From assembly GCA_030374765.1 (NCBI GenBank), contig JARGXX010000068.1, positions 2,480,001-2,544,000 on the forward strand: DNA of 64,000 nt. The letters run 5' to 3'. Positions 48,342-59,065 of this stretch are shown piece after piece; the first letter of the stretch is position 1, and every line of letters starts with the position of its first letter. The position numbers were made by a program, and so were the translations under genes. Source of the stretch: Agarophyton chilense. Its lineage: Eukaryota; Rhodophyta; Florideophyceae; Gracilariales; Gracilariaceae. The notes below the pieces were generated by a model. That model was not told where the DNA came from. It was given only the letters and a program-made list of their open reading frames with translations, and searched no databases.

Positions 48342-50198
48342 ATGGGGTTCTTCACCACTTCTGAGGATCGCCACAAAACCGGCACATCGGTACAACTTTC
48401 TTCTACTCCTCCGACTTTCGGCGAAAAGCAACTTCTCGCAACAGCAGTCTCAACCAGCCCTCTTAAGGGAATGAACCCATACGTCCTCAACCCACTCTCG
48501 GGGCCATCGGCCTCCGCGCCGGCGGACAACGAAGCTCCCCAGCAGGGTGGATATTTCTCCGGTTTGGATGCGGCTCCGTCAGGTACCGAACCTTCCGCCT
48601 CGGCGAGCAACCGACATCCTCAGGAGGATTTGGACATTAACGCGGTGGCGTGGAACTCCGCTCATGCGATGCCCTTGGTAGCAAACTCCAGAGGTTGGAT
48701 CTCAAACGAATCCTTTCGAAGGTGGAGTCCCCTTACCGATCCGGTGATATATTCCCGCGCTCCGTGGTTCCATCCGACAGCGGTTCGCGACGATGAGCTC
48801 ATCGACTCCTACGTGGAGGACGGCTTATTGCCGGGTGGCCTACCTGTCGAGGTTGTACGTTCTCCCGATTGGAGGGCGCGGGTAGCCATAGAGCCTCAGT
48901 ATCTATACCGCAGTCGCGGGGAGTCCCTGGACAAGGCGCGCGCAGCGATGGCGGCTCTGGCCTACCAGCGATTGGAGAGGTCACGATTTAACCATTTGGT
49001 TCCCCCGGAGTACGGGTTCGATGTCGCCTATTACCGCACGTACGGTGAGGTCTCCTACGGGGATAACCTGGCAGCCTTTCCCGAAGCCGAGTTCCGCGGA
49101 CCGGGTTTTCCTCTCCGAGAAGATATGCTCCAATGGATTCGTCCCATCCTTCGGGCTGAATTCAGGTACCTTCAACGGCAGTTTACCCAGAATGGGTTCG
49201 ATCGACGCGTGCGCTTCGAGCGCCGCTCGCGCTCCCGTTTCGGGTTCCATGTCCCGTATCCTCACGTGGAACTGGAGCGTATCCATAACACGGCGAAGGT
49301 TGGGCGATTCGTGCCCCTTCTAGCTTGGTGGAGTAAGGTCGAGGTCCCCCGAGGGTGCTTTGCTGAACTGTTCCCATGCATCTACTATATCGGGTCTCGA
49401 TTGATGCACGACCCGAACTCGGGATACTGGGCCCTCGTTGCAGCCGAGTGGTCAGCCCGCGTAGCGGCGCACCTCCTCTGGGATGCTCATGACCATTTCC
49501 GTATCTGGTATATTCCTCCGATGCTACGGACCATCATGCGTCAGATCGACCTTGTCCCAGCGTTGGGTTCGGCCAGCAGCGTGCAGGACCTGTATCAAAT
49601 CTTGGACGTGATCGACAACACCCAATGGGATCGAGTTCCAGTGGAAAATCAGCTCCCAGGGGAAGGATCCGCGCGAGACAAGTCTCCTGGCCGGTACGAT
49701 CCGGGCTCCGGTAACTGGGTCTATTACAATCCCTTCGAAGGGGTTCGCATCAGCGCGGCGCAAGCACGGGCGCTGATGGACTCGCCTCGACCGATGCCGG
49801 TGGGACACCCGACGGGGTTCATTTATACCGAAGATTACGAGTACGAGCCTCCAGTAGACCTGGACGATCCAGCGTTGGATAACGACATGCCAGCTCCTAG
49901 TGGAGTACTCCCTGTGGAGCCATCTGCACCCTTCCAACCAGTGGGAACGACCTCAGCTGCGGCGGCGAATGCATCCGGTGGCGGTCCATCTGCTCCCCCC
50001 GGGTGGGGTGTGAACACCCTTGCGCAGGCGCCGGTTGCCACTCCGCAAGCGGATAGTGTGCGACAAGGCCTCGTGAACGCGGGCATTCCGATTCCCCCGG
50101 GTATGACGGATGTGAGCCAGATGTTGGCTTTCGCCTCGGCGTACCATCAGGGTCAGAATCCCAACGGTGGGGCGGGTCTCTCCTCGGGCTTTCCGTAG
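48342..50198 (+). CDS. Antisense ORF (aORF) of element C, intact
   Basis: First ATG 48342 gives 618 residues; the open frame starts on a GTG at 48303. It runs opposite to gag-pol and ends 363 nt from the chromodomain stop. Conserved blocks shared with A/B and F are PWFHPTAVRDDELIDSYVE (~145), GESLDKARAAMAALAYQRLE, RPILRAEFRYLQRQ, VPYPHVELERI, and WWSKVEVPRGCFAELFPC with ARVAAHLLWDAHDHFRIWYI. The region after residue ~400 is predicted loop: Asp-rich with YNPFEG and FIYTEDYEYEPPVDL, then a Pro/Ala/Gly linker and a short terminal helix (MTDVSQMLAFASAY). No known domain, signal peptide or membrane helix. That this frame alone stayed clean while pol collected stops suggests selection or chance; a codon test would decide. 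Function unknown. Confidence 0.85.
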   Translation: MGFFTTSEDRHKTGTSVQLSSTPPTFGEKQLLATAVSTSPLKGMNPYVLNPLSGPSASAPADNEAPQQGGYFSGLDAAPSGTEPSASASNRHPQEDLDINAVAWNSAHAMPLVANSRGWISNESFRRWSPLTDPVIYSRAPWFHPTAVRDDELIDSYVEDGLLPGGLPVEVVRSPDWRARVAIEPQYLYRSRGESLDKARAAMAALAYQRLERSRFNHLVPPEYGFDVAYYRTYGEVSYGDNLAAFPEAEFRGPGFPLREDMLQWIRPILRAEFRYLQRQFTQNGFDRRVRFERRSRSRFGFHVPYPHVELERIHNTAKVGRFVPLLAWWSKVEVPRGCFAELFPCIYYIGSRLMHDPNSGYWALVAAEWSARVAAHLLWDAHDHFRIWYIPPMLRTIMRQIDLVPALGSASSVQDLYQILDVIDNTQWDRVPVENQLPGEGSARDKSPGRYDPGSGNWVYYNPFEGVRISAAQARALMDSPRPMPVGHPTGFIYTEDYEYEPPVDLDDPALDNDMPAPSGVLPVEPSAPFQPVGTTSAAAANASGGGPSAPPGWGVNTLAQAPVATPQADSVRQGLVNAGIPIPPGMTDVSQMLAFASAYHQGQNPNGGAGLSSGFP

Positions 50199-50561
50199 TT
50201 CCGCCTTCGGGCAATTGTAGAGTCCCTAGCTTGGCGACAATAGTAAACTTCTGATATTTGCATAACTTCTTTTCTTCTTCCTTCTTAGGATCTTCTTCAT
50301 CTTCGTCTTCATCTTCTTCCCTTCCTAGGGTCCAATCTTCTTCTTAATCTTCTTCTCCACTTCGTGGGTCTTCTTTTCCTTTTTTCATCATAAACTGTCC
50401 CGATAACCGGTGCTGTGTTCCCCGGTTAACGGCGCTAGGCCGAGGGCTAGTAGACATTCCCTCTCAATACGTGTTCTTCGGGATACTCTCCTCAATTCCT
50501 CTTCAGAGGTCCAACATCTTCCTCACTTCGAGGTCGCATCCACACCAGTTCCCGTGGTGGC
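50199..50561. other. Spacer between convergent ORFs of element C, with (CTT)n tract
   Basis: No gene. 50262-50398 is almost pure pyrimidine on the plus strand (CTTCTTCATCTTCGTCTTC-like), i.e. purine-rich on the sense strand of the element. It lies exactly between the two convergent stops. Confidence 0.85.
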
Positions 50562-50852
50562 TTACCCGACTTGGGCACGATCCAGATTTGGAGGCAAGGT
50601 TACCCGAGCGCGTCGGTGATAGGATAAAACCTTAGACCTCGGAAGGTGCTCAATGGGTTCCACTGTATCCTCATCAGGCGAGAATCCGTACCATCGGACT
50701 TGGTAGCGGACTTCTCCCTTGGAGGTGTAGATGTGACGCACGATGCGATCGATAAGGAATTCCTGCGGGTACACTTTTCCCTGTTCGGGCTTCTCTCCCA
50801 TCTTGGAACGCTCTAGTTCCCTTGAGGGTGTCAACGTAGGGTCTAGACACAC
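50562..50852 (-). CDS. Element C chromodomain (C-terminus of pol, out of frame)
   Basis: FLIDRIVRHIYTSKGEVRYQ, VRWYGFSPDEDTVEPIEHLP and a final helix form a chromodomain with DTVEP in place of TWEP. The frame differs by one from integrase, and about 500 nt without clear coding lie between, so it is detached from pol by mutation. No ATG of its own is expected. Confidence 0.85.
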   Translation of the reverse strand: MCLDPTLTPSRELERSKMGEKPEQGKVYPQEFLIDRIVRHIYTSKGEVRYQVRWYGFSPDEDTVEPIEHLPRSKVLSYHRRARVTLPPNLDRAQVG

Positions 50853-51351
50853 CCCGGTGGGTTCTTTTCCGTGTTGCGAGCGGGTCTCAGCACTTCGTCC
50901 AAACGGCGCCGAGTGGCCTGTGGGCTACGTTGTAACTTCCGTCTACGGAGTCAAAACGGCCCAGTTTTGGGTTCTTCTTAAAGCTGAGATCTTCCCGATA
51001 ACAACGTTGTTCTTAGATTCCGTGACGGTTGAGAAACCGCGACGCGGTAGCGTCTCCAATCTCAGGGGGGTAATACTTCAACGTCAACCCGAGCTACGGG
51101 GACGAAGGTTGCTCTTGTGCAACGCGCCGTGCGACGGAGGCGGTTTGTGCGACGGTTGGTCGTCAGAGCCTTTTGATTGGCTCGGTGCCATTCGACGTGT
51201 GCCACATAAATGCGCGGAGGCCGGTTGCCACTCCGCAAGCGGATGTGAGGTGGCGCTTTGGACACGCGCTAGCACTCTCCTGAGCTGTCCCCGACGGGTC
51301 TCACTCATTTCTTTCCCATTCCTGAGGGTTCCAGTGTCTCCATAGGAGTTC
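50853..51351 (-). other. Decayed tail of element C pol between integrase and chromodomain
   Basis: No clear frame. A 25-bp segment at 51223-51247 (GCCGGTTGCCACTCCGCAAG...) is also found at 50031-50055 in the aORF. Confidence 0.5.
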
Positions 51352-52947
51352 CTATTCCCATTCCATAACGGAGAGCCAAATTTGGTCAACCTCGTCGTCG
51401 AGATCTTCCCCGTGCGAGTCTGCTGACACAGCTCGTTCCCGAGAAAGCGGGGTTTGAGTGTGCGACACCTCAGTATCTCGTCCGCGGCAGCGAGTGATCT
51501 TCGGCTCTGTAGGCGTTCCGGGTGCGGAGTTCTCCACACGACTCTCTCTAGGCGGGTTTTCGTCATCTTTTCTGACGTCGTGCTCCGCTGGGTCGGCGGT
51601 GATGTCGCTACCCATACGCTGGGGTTGTGACTTCTCTGTCGCCGGCTCGGTCGGGCTCGCCGTCTCACTGTGAGAACTAGATTCCCTGTTAGGGCGACTG
51701 GCTGACGCCGAAACATCGTCCTGCGAAGGAACTAAGTCCTCCTCCCCCTCCTTAGGCGGAGAGCCAGGAGGCTTGATTACCTCCGGTGGGAGAGTAACTC
51801 TGTAAGAGTTCGTTGACTGGGCCCTTGAGGGAGCAGGCCCAGGTTCGGGGGTATCCAAAGTTTCCGGTAGGTCGGTTAAACCACGTTCCGGGTGCGGAAG
51901 TATAACGGGGTGGGTGTTCGAATCTCCGCCTGACTGGTTAACTTCCGTTGAATCATCCCCTGTGGAGGGCGTTGGTGCCGACACCACTTCCACATTTGGG
52001 TTGGGCGCTCGTGTGATGTGGTCCCTGGAGATCCGTTCGTGGCGGTTAGCGATATCCAATACCACCGTGTCCGAGTCTACAGAAACCACCCGATAGGGTC
52101 CCTCCACAATTGGCGAAAGCTTGTGCCTACGTTCCTTTTCAGGATTGTAGAATTCCTTTCGAAGGAAGACGAAGTCGTCGGGCTCCACCTGAGGTAGAGG
52201 TTTGCGAACCCGATTGTCAAAGTCCTTCTTGTAGGCGCGTTGAGCTTTGTCCATTGCTTTCCGGGCTATCGGCACCATCTTCGTAAGCCACTCCTTCCAG
52301 GCTTCTCGGTACAATCCCGGTGACGGGTACGTCGACAGCGTCGGTTGAGCCTCAATGGCGACCGGCGGCGGTGTCCTTGACAGTACCAGTTCGAATGGGG
52401 ATAACGATGTAACCCGATGTACCTGGGTGTTGTATGCATACGTGATAGCGTCTGTGTACAAGTCCCAATTTTTGGGGTGATCCGCAACATACGATCTCAA
52501 AGCGTTGAGTATCGTGCGGTTAAACCTCTTCACCTGGCCATTCCCCTGAGGGTGATGCGTAGTAACAAATAGATTCCTTACATCAAGGATTCGACATACA
52601 TCCTGAAAGAACTTTGATGCGAATTGCCCTCCGTTGTCGGATAACAACTGCACCGGCGGTCCATATACGAACAGCCAATGGGTCACGAACGCTTGCGCAA
52701 CGGTAGCGGCGGTGATCCGCTTCAGCGGCACAGTTCTCGTTAGCTTAGAGAATCTGTCAGAAATGACAAGCAGATACCGATGACCTCGGGGCGTCCTGAT
52801 AAACTCCCCTAGGATGTCTATGGCCACGAATTCGAGTGGAGCCCGTGCCGGGAACAGCGGCAACTTCTTAGAGTGCTTCCGAAGTTTGACGTCATTCTTG
52901 GCGCAATTGGCGCAGGCCCGTCTGACGGCGTAACAATCGAATGCCAT
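51352..52947 (-). pseudogene. Element C integrase, catalytic Glu changed to Lys
   Basis: The zinc module ends CANCAKND. The core shows VAIDILGEF (first Asp), QLLSDNGGQF (second Asp) and HHPQGNGQVKRFNRT, where the third catalytic residue is Lys rather than Glu (AAG for GAG). NTQVHRVTSLSPFELV and a GPYRVV chromo-barrel-like region (VVSVDSDTVVLDI) follow, then a long Pro/Ser/Glu-rich tail. In frame with RNase H except for a TAA near 52952-52954 (RDF*WPAM). With the Glu lost it should not integrate DNA. Confidence 0.9.
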
Positions 52948-52956
52948 TGCCGGCCA

Positions 52957-54768
52957 TTAAAAGTCCCTTCTCAACGTGAGGTACAGTTTTCTTCCCCCGG
53001 GGTGGGCGCTAACCTTCACATAGTGAGTGAGGTGTAATACCCTCTGTTGTAGGGTGTGCGGCACCACTATCCTCGGGCGAGGTCCAACGGTCCTGATTAG
53101 GTAACCCTGATCGTCGTCCTCGAAAGGTAACTGAAATCCTCCGTTGAGGCGAGCCCGAATCCGTGTACAGAATGGGTCGAGCTGTTGCTCGCGTATCATC
53201 TCCTCTAAAGAGATAGGTATAAAAGAGCCGGTCGGCGAATCCAGACTCTCGTTGACGAGTATATCGTCACAAACATCATCCGTCAGCGGTTGAGCTTCTC
53301 CCTCGAGGTCCGATACCATAAAGCGTGGGATGTCATCGTCCTCGTAGAGTTCCGTTTCCGCTGTGGTTCCCAAGCGGGATAGTGCATCAGCCTGAGTGTT
53401 CAGCTTCCCTTTCTTGTACAGGATCTCAAAGTCGAATTCCGACAGTCGGAGACGCCAGCGCATAAGGCGGCCCGAGGGTTCGGAGATCTCCAGGAGCCAA
53501 CGCAAGCATGCGTGGTCCGTATGGACTTTGAAACGAGTACCCATCAGATAGAGGCGAAGTGTAGCTAAGGCCCACACAACGGCTAAACATTCTTTCTCGG
53601 AGACCGAGTAGTTCCTTTCATGGACATTCAGGGAACGTGACCAGTACCCAATAGGGTGACGTTCACCATCCTCAGAGGAATGGAACAGTGCACACCCTAC
53701 TTGGTTTGCACTAGCATCGGTGTCCACTTCGTAAGGGAGCCCAGGATTGGGTAGAGCCAAGATTGGCGGTGATGTTACGGCATTCACCAGTGCCGTGAAG
53801 GCAGACGCTTCCGCGTCGCCAAAAGGTTCCAGTTCAACTGGTTGTCCCTTCGTCAGGAGCCTGTTGAGGGGGGTGGCAATATCCGCAAAGTTCGGGACGA
53901 ATCGGCGATACACGTTACACAGACCTAAAAAAGATCGCAACTCCGTTTGAGTTTTCGGCTGTTTTGCTTCCTTCAAGGATTTCACTCGTACTTAATCGAT
54001 TGAAAGCTGTCCGGGACGGATGATATGACCCAGATACTTAACCGAATCGGTGAAAAACTCGCACTTCTTGAGTTTCAAGGTGATTCCCGCGTCGCGGAGT
54101 ATCTTCATTACGTCCCTGACGTGTTCGAGGTGGTCATCCAGGTTGTTGGAGAAGACAATAATGTCGTTTAAATACACTAGACACGTCCTCCGCTTGAAGG
54201 GAGCCAACAGAATGTTTATCGCCCGTTGAAACGTTGCGGGGGCATTTGTCAACCCAAAAGGCATCCTCCGGAATCGGAAAAGTCCTTGATGACACACGAA
54301 CGCCGTTTTGTCTCGATCTTCCTCCCTAATAGGGACTTTCCAGTAGCCCGAATTGGCGTCGAGGGTAGAAAAAACAGTAGCGCTCCCAAGGGAGTCGATG
54401 TATTCGTCCATCCGAGGGATCGGGTACACATCCTTAATGGTTACCTCGTTCAGGCGTCTGTAGTCGATGCAGAAACGCCACGATCCATCCGGTTTCGGAA
54501 CTAACACCACTGGTGAGGCCCAAGCGGACTGGGCAGGTTCAATTACGCCCGCTTTAAGCATCTTCTCCACCTGAGATTTCTCCTCTTCTCGAGCTTTCGG
54601 TCCAGCCCTGTAAGGGTGTTGGGCAATAGGCCGAGTGTTCGGTAACAAGTCGATGCGGTGTTCTGTAATCCCAATAGTTCCAAGGGAACCATCCCACATG
54701 GGTGTAAATTAACGAAGCATGTGCCTCAGCTTCTCCCGATGAGATGCAGGTACATGGTTGAGATCCCA
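52957..54768 (-). pseudogene. Element C reverse transcriptase and RNase H, YLDD changed to YLND
   Basis: RT blocks are SPVVLVPKPDGSWRFCIDYR, VFSTLDANSGYWKVPI and FRFRRMPFGLTNAPATFQRA. The catalytic box reads VYLNDIIVFS (AAC for GAC) near 54165-54190. RNase H follows with DTDASANQVGCALF, YSVSEKECLAVVWAL, TDHACLRWLL and QADALSRLG. In-frame stops are TAA near 54711-54713, TAA near 53989-53991 and TAA near 52952-52954. All pieces are in one frame with protease. Confidence 0.9.
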
Positions 54769-55884
54769 CTTCTACAATTCCTGAACAGGATCCGCCTGGT
54801 CTGCTCCTGTGATAGGGGCCGTAACCTTCTGAGGTTTAAAGTGTTCAGCGTGTGGGGCTGCAGTCGTATGCTCACCGTCTTCCGCGATTTCGGCAGTGCC
54901 CTCCCCCTCCTTAGGGTCCGCCACACCAAGGACCTCTGCGATAGAGATCTTTGTAGGTACGACCGCATGCGGGTGTGGAAGAACAGAATCCAGGATCTGG
55001 TGTTTGACCAAATGCTGCGTTGTCTTTCCAAAGTTGGCTACCAAAACCTTGAAAGGTTTATCCGGTTCCACGGAGACAACCCCATTCGCAAGGGCGAGTT
55101 GACGCGGCGTATACAGAGACGGGTTCGGTTGTACCACATGCACACCAATTTGCTTGGTAACAACTGTGACCCAAACCTGGGTTTCTGGCGGGATAGCCAC
55201 TGACTTCGCAACCTTTACCCGTGTAGACACCGGGTCCTTCTTCACAGATTCCTGCGCGACAGGGAGAGGAACGCGTGTTCGCGCTGCTCCCTGTAAGGGT
55301 TTACGAACGATTGGGATCGTAGACCCGTCTTCGAGTTCCACAGTTCTATTCCGAGGACGGATGGCTTCCACGAAGCGGTCGCAAAAGTCACAACCCAGTA
55401 TGACTGGTGCTGCAAGTGACTTGCATACAATAAACTCTAGTTGAACGAGATAGGAGCCTAACCTCACCATGAGGGAAATTGTTCCCAGTGTCCGTAGCGG
55501 GTTGTTGTTTGCATCGGCGATATCCAAACGTGGACCGGTACGAACTTGAACCCGGAGCAGCGGGGGTAACAATTCAACATGAATTAAGTTAGGAGCGGCT
55601 CCTGTATCCAGGACAGATATTTGACGAACCATAAACTGGTTGGACAGGCCGAAGTCGGCGAATACTTTATAATTCCGCTTGGCCATTACCATAACTCGAT
55701 CCGGAATACGGAGATTACGGGACCGTATCCACGGGCGACGGAGGACACTAAAGTATCCCGAGTTAACGTCGGTGTCAGCCGTTCTCCTTGAAAGGATAGT
55801 CACAGCTGGGGAGCGAAGCTGGAGCGCCTCGGGCGTCTTCAACTCCGGCTTAGAAGACGCCCCTCCCGCAGGGGAGACTCCCAA
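54769..55884 (-). CDS. Element C protease
   Basis: Opens in the -1 frame two nucleotides past the gag stop. SVLDTGAAPNLIHVE gives the DTG active site, and LEFIVCKSLAAPVILGCDFC is the second structural motif. The linker RRPWIRSRNLRIPDRVMVMAK matches element B. It ends at a TAG (54769-54771) in the same frame as RT. It has no ATG start in a plausible place, so it is presumably made by frameshifting from gag. Confidence 0.88.
55863..55876 (-). promoter_or_regulatory. Hairpin after the element C gag stop
   Basis: On the minus strand CTCCC-CTGC-GGGAG, 10 nt past the gag TAA (55889-55887), at the same relative position as the hairpin in element B. The last gag codons read TCG AAA AAC TAA, an A-rich site suitable for slippage. 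Confidence 0.5.
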
Positions 55885-55886
55885 GT

Positions 55887-57918
55887 TTAGTTTTTCGAAG
55901 CGGACCCCACCGAATTCGGTGCAGCTGCCTCGAAGGGGACCGGTTGTTCCCCGTTCGCGGGTACAAGTTCTGTATCTCTGTCAGCAAGGTGAGCTCGGAG
56001 TATCCTTTGTTCCTCATAGGACCTACTCGGGACTCGAGCTTTCTCCTCAGGGGTCAGAGCCTTGTACTGAGCGATAATTCGTGAACCCTCCCGCAGGGGA
56101 AATGTGCAGTCTGGTGCTTTGTGACCATGAAGGTAACACAAATAGCAAATCAGCTCTGCCGGGTTCGGTTGTGGACGTGAATCCACGCGACGTGGTGCTG
56201 TATCCCTCCATCCGGGGCGAGAGAACCGAGCAGCGGTATTCGCAAAAGGTAGCGATGCGGGCTGGCACCCTCCGTCCGTGGGTATATAGCGCAGGGTCTT
56301 CATCCGTAGTCGGAGCGGATGTCGATCGCAACTCAGACGTACCCATAGATTCGGGGTTACTTCCCATGAAGTGAATGTTATCATTGACCCCCACAGGGGC
56401 AGGGCCTCCTGCGCGTGACAAAGACGAGTTACCTCCATCGGCGAGGAGTGCACGTGTCGGCCGACTCTTTCGGTTCTGCCGGGCACGGAGAGTATTCCCC
56501 TCAGCCTGGGCGTACTGAACCAGTTCCAAGTAGGTCAGCTTGCGCTTCTCTTCCCGATGTCGGGCAACCAATGCCCTTATCGAGGGGTCCAAACCATCCA
56601 CAAACATGGAGCATCTCTCGTAGGCGAGGAATACATTCCCGCATCGGTGAAACGCTTTATTCAAGCGAGTTGAATACACCGTTTCGGTTTCCATCGGCTT
56701 CTGCCGCGTATCCCTTAATGCAAGGATTGCTTCCTGAATCGCATTTCCAGTAGCGTATGACCTCAAGAGGTACTGCACCGCTTCGGGCCAGCACGTGACT
56801 CCCCCTTCCGAGGCTCGGGATGATCCACGGACGGAGTTGAACTGGTCTTCAGCCATCCCCTTTAAGAAATAGGGTAATGCAAGATACGCTTGCGCTTCAC
56901 TCATACCGAGGATGTCAGCCTCCTGGACGAACCTCGCAAGGAAATCGAGCACCAGAATTGGGTCTGTTCCTGTGAGCTCCCTCTTCTGTAGGGTGATGCT
57001 CAGCCTTTTGATGTAGTCCTTGAACTTACCCGTTCCGCGGGATGTTCGATCTCCCGAAGGGTTATCCAACCGGTAATAGCGGTACGATAGCAGCTTCCGA
57101 TAGAGAGGATTCGTCGGTTTCAGCACCCTTAATCCAAGGTGTTTCCTACCCTTCTTCCGGGTACGGATTGCCCCTTGAGAGGTGTAAGTAGCCTTCGACC
57201 GAGTCGCCCGGGATGACCGGCGTCCATCTTCACTATCCGAAGATTCGGAGGACGAACTCGATGACAAGCGATTTGGATCGGAATCCGATAAATCCTCTTG
57301 GAGGTGAACGCTCTTCTTTGACTTGCGGCGGTCGCGTTTAGCGGAGCGGTGTTCTTCGTCTTCCGAAACGTCGTGTTTATTCTTCGAGGCTTCTGTGTCT
57401 CCGTCCATACGGATAATGGCCTCGAGGGTGTCCAGCCGAGCTCGGAAGCGTTCCGCTTGCACGCGGTGTTCCTCCACGAGGCTCCGGTACTCCTGGATAA
57501 AGACCCCAAAGGTACCAAAGCTTTCCAAAAGGGAGTTCACATCCCTCCTCAGGGTACGAAGGTCATCGGCGACTCCCCGCACCTGGGCGTCCTCCACCCT
57601 GAGGCGGAGGGTTGTAACCTCCTGAAGGAGCTCGACGTGAGCCGCGTTGGCGATATCGATTCGAGTCTCCAGGCGCTGTGATTCAGGGTCGGCCCGACTT
57701 CGGGGTGCTGCTGAGGGGGTCTCCACCACTGGAGCTGGGCCCACAGCCACGACCTCTCGAGGACCTGAAACCACTGAGGGTGCTCTCCGAGTGTCCAGAT
57801 CGATACCGGAATCGTTCCAACCTTCGGGAATTGAGCTCTTCGGCCTAGGCGGGGCTGGGGGCACTGAATCCGCTTGACGGTTCGATCCAGTCCTGGAACC
57901 ACGGGTAGGCGGCGACAT
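55887..57918 (-). pseudogene. Element C gag
   Basis: ATG 57916-57918 (MSPPTRGSRTGSNRQ). After a Pro/Ser-rich N-terminus and a heptad-rich coiled coil (VELLQEVTTLRLRVEDAQ) comes an acidic/Ser stretch, then the gag core (NPLYRKLLSYRYYRLDN, DPILVLDFLARFVQEADILG, GVTCWPEAVQYLLRSYA). At about 56241-56250 the homologous reading moves to the frame that contains the zinc knuckle CYLCYLHGHKAPDC (C-x2-C-x4-H-x4-C), so the gene has a frameshift there or a mutation of one base. Stop at 55887-55889. Element B also breaks its gag frame, but at a different site, so a programmed event is unlikely. Confidence 0.88.
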
Positions 57919-58130
57919 GCTGCAGACACGACACCGACGATTCGGGGTAACGATGAAATTCGATCACGAGGTTCCCGGAGAACGGATGACGTAACACAAA
58001 ACAAAAATAAAAACCAATTCCACCCTTTCCAAAGGGGACCACTACAACAAATCTTCACGACGGTGCTTCCTCTTCCAAGAGATATTCCAACACGTGGATG
58101 ACCAACCCAAAAGTCCGAGAACGGCTTCTA

Positions 58131-58143
58131 AGTCGGGAGACCA
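58131..58143 (-). other. Primer-binding site of element C
   Basis: On the minus strand TGGTCTCCCGACT follows the 5' LTR after two bases. The PBS is identical to element B for at least 14 nt. Confidence 0.75.
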
Positions 58144-58145
58144 AT

Positions 58146-59060
58146 TGTGGAGCAAAACCCGGCGACGGGAAGTGCTCTCAAGGTGTTCGAAGCCTTGCTC
58201 CCTGGGGGAGGCAGACTCAGAGACAGAGCCCTTTGTTCCACCCGTAGTGTGGGGTGTAACTACCACGGGGGATTCCGGCAGCACCGACGGAAGTGAGGGG
58301 TAGAAACCGTTGGATCGGGAATGGGTATGGGTATCTCAAAGAATGGGGGAACACCCGGCGAAGAGGAAAAACGGAGCGAGGGTCGGGCACTAACAGGTAC
58401 CGGACCTGAGAACCAGAAAAGGGGCGAAACAACAAAAGAAACCCAATACAGGGGCGAAAACCTGTCCTCGAAAGGAAACACAAAAAGCACGCAACAAGTA
58501 AGCAGAACCCCCACGGGGTATCGTGCACGCAGGTCGTCTGAGCGGTCCCAAGGGGGTGGTTGCACGGAACCCAAACGTGGGCACTCTCCAAGTGGAGTCG
58601 TGTCCCTACGCAGGCGTTGCTAACCAGAGCCCGTTCCGGGTTGTAAGGCCAAAACGATGGCGACGAAGAACCTCTAAAGGTATCGAAGACCAACCTTGGT
58701 TACCATTTACTTTGAGCTTCGGACTGTCAGATCTCGTCTCCCTAAGTAGGGCCCACTAACTAAACTCTACAGTAGTGCACACCTGCTCAAAGCCATACAC
58801 GTGGAGATCCAACTGTCAGGGCCCAAAAGTCCAACGTTCTAACAAATAATCGAAAATCTGTGCCAAAATTAAGCCACGTGTATCACGGGGCCAATCCAAC
58901 CATGGGCCATCCGAATCTTCTCTTATAGGCGAATTCTAACCAGAAAACAGTGCCACCTCAGCACACCTTAGAGGGGATCATAGTCATAACCCTCGGAGGG
59001 TTCAATCCTCATTCTATGAGTTGCATCTTCAAGTATCCCCTAACTGGGCGTTGCTCTACA
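58146..59060 (-). repeat. 5' LTR of element C (915 bp)
   Basis: Same ends as the 3' LTR. CACGTG at 58798-58803 and 58875-58880. Followed by the target duplication TAATG (59061-59065). Confidence 0.95.
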
Positions 59061-59065
59061 TAATG
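59061..59065. repeat. Right target-site duplication of element C (TAATG)
   Basis: Identical to 47342-47346. Confidence 0.95.

Larger units (their letters stand above)
47347..59060 (-). mobile_element. Element C: full-length chromodomain Ty3/gypsy retrotransposon with antisense ORF (11.7 kb)
   Basis: Minus-strand order is 5' LTR (59060-58146), PBS, gag, protease, RT, RNase H, integrase, chromodomain, spacer, then the plus-strand aORF, polypurine tract and 3' LTR (48260-47347). A perfect 5-bp duplication marks its ends. The LTRs differ at about 16 of 914 positions by eye, so insertion is fairly recent. Pol nevertheless has four premature stops, a frameshift and two lost catalytic acids. The aORF is the only long ORF left intact besides gag segments. 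Confidence 0.95.

Noticed and set aside
50031..50055. 25-bp repeat shared with 51223-51247 inside element C
   Set aside because: Probably a local conversion or templated insertion. No function suggested by context.
56241..56250. Programmed frameshift inside element C gag
   Set aside because: Element B breaks its gag frame elsewhere (about 16130-16150), so independent mutation is more likely than a conserved recoding site.
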